Shown one piece after another: positions 60,401-64,000 of a stretch of 64,000 nt of DNA. Source of the DNA: Colius striatus (lineage: Eukaryota > Chordata > Aves > Coliiformes > Coliidae); the NCBI RefSeq assembly GCF_028858725.1, contig NC_084775.1:15707597-15771596 (forward strand), in the 5' to 3' direction. The position numbers and the translations under genes are program-made. Below the pieces are notes generated by a model, which had not been told where the DNA came from, did no database searches, and worked only from the letters and a program-made list of their open reading frames with translations. The first letter of the stretch is position 1. Each line of letters starts with the position of its first letter.

Positions 60401-63400
60401 TACAGACTATTCTCTGGACTGCTGACTTTGAGATGGAGATGGATGCTGTGCTGTGAATTGTATCATCTCTTTGTCCTCTCTCAGTACAGACCTTGATTGC
60501 ACCAAGGGATTTATTTCTGTTTCCCCTAGATGATGCATGTCACAGCAATCTTCTGCACCCATGCACCAGGCAGCTTGCTGTGGCTTTGGAATTATGCTAC
60601 ATTTTGAACTCTGTCAAGTTCAGGAGCCTGAACAATTCCAGTCTTTTGTTCGTAGACCTAAGTGTAAGCCTTTTGTTTAAGTTTTGGGATTTTTTTTTGT
60701 TAGCTTAAATGAAAAAGATTGCTATGTGCTATGAGCAGATGAAAATCAAAACCTCTTGCTTTGTGCAGTGAGACTGTTCTAAGAACAGTTGTGACAGCTC
60801 ACTGACAGTCAGAGGAAGCACCTGCAGTTCTGTGTGCTTTCCCAAGTTCAGGCTGTTTTAAAGCAGTTCAGCTGGCCTTGGTTTGGAATGGAAGAACACC
60901 TAAATCCCTTAGCTCCAGCTGTTAGGCTTCTCTGTCTCTGCCAGAGGTGTGGGCAGTGGGGCAGCTGGGGAATGGTTCATGGGGGGAGCAGGACTGTCAC
61001 AAACTGGCAGGTTATTGGGGAGCCTTCTGAATGTTACCTGGCACTTCAGATGCCTGGGTACTGAAGCATTTCTCTTTTACTTTAAGGAGGATTTGAAGAT
61101 GACACAGTAAAAACGTTTATTATGGGATGTCACATGTAAGAAGTTCAGCCTGTAGTTAGGAACACTTGCTAGTCCTTTTCTGAACATGACAATTCAGGTG
61201 GCAAAAGGGAGGGACCCAGACAGAAATAAGGAGCACATAACAAACAGAAGTTATTTTGTAGTGTCTGAGGAACCCAGGGTGTAATTGAGTCTGGAGCCAT
61301 GCAGCTAAGCTCAGCACAGTGCTGTGTCTTTAAATAGTCCATAATGTCGAACACAACAGGTTATATTAAGTTCTCTTACTAATGAAACAGAAAGAGAGTT
61401 GGTGTGGAATGCAGGACCAGAACAGCCTTACAAGGGCAGGCATTGCTGCTGGGTGGTTGCTGAAGTCTGAGCATAATTGAGATGGACAAACTCAAAGGCC
61501 TGAGATGGAATTGAGGCTGTCATGATCTTAGCAAGTACCTGGTTGTTCATGGGATGGTGACTCGCAGAAAACACTTAGGAAATGCACAGATTGTTGATAC
61601 TTGCTGACTGGAGGGATGGGGTGTGAGGCTGGTAAGCATCAGGAAATGGGTTTCCAACTGAGGGTCTTACAAGGGCGAAGCCAAGGCTTTCACAGTTAAA
61701 TTGATGTTGCCCATCCTTCTCAGTCACATCTGTTTTGCTGGCAAAGGATTATTCAAGGATGCAGTTCAGGTGAGAGCTAATCCCCAGTATCCTTTTGAGT
61801 AGATCTTTGCCCTCTCAGTTCCATGATAGAAGGGAGATGGTGATGGGAGACCCAACCATTGCTGAAGACCCTGTGGATGCTCATGGTGAGGCTGTGTTGC
61901 AAGCTCCACCTGCCTCCTGGTGGGTGCATTATGTGCTGTGCTACCTGCAGGCCTGCTTCTAGTTTGACCTTTCAGTCCTATATAGTTATTAGCATAATTA
62001 CATGTATTTGAGAACAGGTGAAGCTCAGAATGAGCTGAAAGGAGCTTTTGGTAAATAGAATGTATCCATAGAACTTTATTTTCTGTTGAATGAGGGGAAA
62101 ACCAGGGACTGTTAATGCTTTGTGCAGAGTTGTATTTTTGTGTTGTAGGTGGAATAGATGTTGTTAATAAAAGTATCCAGCAGCTTGCCTAACGAGGTCC
62201 CGTTTGCTGCTGTGATAATTAGTCATGCAGTACTGGTTAGCAATGTGTGCTCCCTGTTTTCTGAAACTGCAGACCCTTGGCTGATACAGAGTGTCTGTGC
62301 TGTGAGACAATCACTAGTATTTTAAACAGGCAGAAGATTGTCTTAAGCTGCTCTTGTTCAGAAACAACCCCTTACTCAGCCAGAAGGACTGCTGGCCTGA
62401 CGCGGCTGCGAGGCAATTATAGAACATCTGTGTGGCTTGAGCTATGTGCTCTAGGCTCATGGTTATAAAAAGATGTGTGGACTAACCAGAGGAGAAGCAA
62501 ATAGAGCCTGTGTGTAACCCACATGCTGTTGTTTAATTAAAATACAGTTGTGAGCTTTTACCAGCTGGAGGTTTGTGTGGAGTGCTGCAGAGCATCATAT
62601 TCTGGGGAGCAGTAGAAAAGAGGAGTTAGCGTGCTCCCCAGGAGCCCAGGCTGTCTTGGTCCGTTGTGTGTGTGCCTACTGGCAGGAGATCCTGTCTGCC
62701 AACACTCTTGTATGGCTACTACAGCCTTTAGTCTACTGTGAAGTTGATTTATGTCTTTAAAAATTCTTTTTAATAGTGGCCTGTGTTTTTCACACAGGTG
62801 AAATCCCACTTGAGTCAGATTTGCTACTCCAGTTTCTTACAGCTTTTGAAAACTCTGTCCTTTAGGCTTTTGAAGTGGCTTCCAGCTTTGGTAGGTTGAT
62901 GTAACGGGGTCCTCTGAGGTATCAGAGGATTATTTTACTTATCAGAATAGCAGAGATAGAAGCAGTCCATTTTAATAAAGCAGGATAATAACCCTCCTCA
63001 CACACACACTCTGCACAGATCAAGGCAGAGGTCAGCACGTCGTGCTTTGGAGGAGGAGGAGTGAAAGTTGAAAAGCAATCATGAAATAATCTCTCCAATC
63101 CTGACTGTGCAGTGAGGGGCATTTTATGGGGTTGCTATGCAGATAGGTTTTAATAAAGTCATATTACTGCACACTTCCTTAACACAATCGATTTTTTTCA
63201 GACCTTGGTTATTTTTAGGTGGGTTTTCTGAGGAAACTCAGTTTGGCCATGTGTTCTGTCAATCACCTGGCAGCTCCTGAGCTCTGCCAGTCCTGGTATG
63301 GAGCTCACACGGGACAACATGGAGACACTTCCTGTGTTTCAGCTGAGACGCTGAAAAACCTTCAGCCGTTTGAATCTGATGGTGAAAGCACATCTGATCC

Positions 63401-64000
63401 TCTTCTAAAATGCTTTGCCATGGTGTTAATTGAAGTGTAAATCTAGGCAATAATGTAGATGCTGAGTACACTGAAATACCTAGCAGTGTGTTCATGTGGT
63501 AGCAAGAAGATATTAAATTGAGTGTTGCAGATAGACTCAAATCAGCAGTTTTTCAGCCTTCTGAGGATGGAAATGGTAGCCTGGGCAGAGCATCTTGCAC
63601 TTTTCAGGGCAGATCTGATTAAACAAGTGGCATATATCCTCTAGTGAATTTTCAGATCCTTCAAATCACGTGCACATGTGAGAAGTTCTTGCAGGAAGCT
63701 GTAAGAAAGCTGCCTTCTGCAGACCTTGGGTTGGATCTGGTTGTGTGTCTCCTCCCATTCTGTAGCAGGTGATATACCAGAGGCTGATTAGATTCCAGTT
63801 CTCTGCCCATCCTGTTCAGGTGAAGGGGCTGCTGACTAACTTGCACAGCAGCTACAGTCCAGAGCTCTGATTGCTATTTTAGATGGTTTCAGGCTCTATC
63901 TGGTTTGATGCCCCCCAAAAAAAACAGCAAAGTGCCTTGTGAAGAATCCCTGTGCTGCAGCAAGCAGAGCTGCACTTGCAAACACACAGATGTCTGAAAT
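48438..64000 (+). other. KIAA1671: Probable KIAA1671 intron(s) to the end of the window
   Basis: About 15.6 kb with no long open frame and no clear coding exon on either strand. A few short stretches have paired splice signals (53817-53984 with 54212-54254, and 61724-61769) but do not clearly fit the phase-0 requirement or any known sequence. I saw no CR1 ends or other recognisable transposons here. The remaining C-terminal exons of KIAA1671 are most likely beyond 64 kb. Confidence 0.5.

Overview
The window is vertebrate nuclear DNA, almost certainly from a bird. It has intron-split genes with GT-AG junctions, a CpG-island promoter and two avian-type CR1 LINE 3' ends. The gene pair SGSM1 followed by KIAA1671 is neighbouring on human 22q11.23, and I recall the same block on chicken chromosome 15. 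The species cannot be read from the sequence. There are no prokaryotic, CRISPR or viral features.

Layout. (1) 1-1816: the last four coding exons of SGSM1 on the + strand, encoding the C-terminal part of its TBC (RabGAP) domain. A 3'UTR follows, with a poly(A) signal at 4536 and possible distal signals at about 7174 and 7850. (2) About 7.9-13.9 kb: a GC-rich spacer with no gene I can support. It holds simple repeats and an AT-rich patch with a perfect inverted repeat; a CR1 scrap lies just before it at 6.9 kb. (3) About 13.9-15.3 kb: a CpG island with GC boxes, an NRF-1-like site and a perfect RFX X-box, ending in a presumed non-coding first exon of KIAA1671 with a strong donor at 14994. (4) About 15-35.8 kb: a long AT-richer first intron with one CR1 element. 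(5) 35851-43871: a 5'UTR exon carrying upstream ORFs, then four KIAA1671 coding exons, two of them very large (1.65 and 3.18 kb). Together these encode 1662 residues in one frame. (6) 43872-64000: mostly intron. At 48.2-48.4 kb there is a well-formed internal promoter (E-box, TATA box) and an alternative first coding exon encoding MEYYYCPRLLKLLQYLW. It ends in phase 0, as does the last full-length exon, so both could splice to the same C-terminal exons, which I could not identify before the window ends.

The two genes appear independent in function: SGSM1 is a small-GTPase (RAB/RAP) modulator, and KIAA1671 is a large, mostly disordered protein related to tankyrase-1-binding protein. I found no new multi-gene system. 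The strongest item for follow-up is the internal TATA promoter and short-isoform start of KIAA1671, followed by the X-box in its main promoter and the uORFs before its main start codon.
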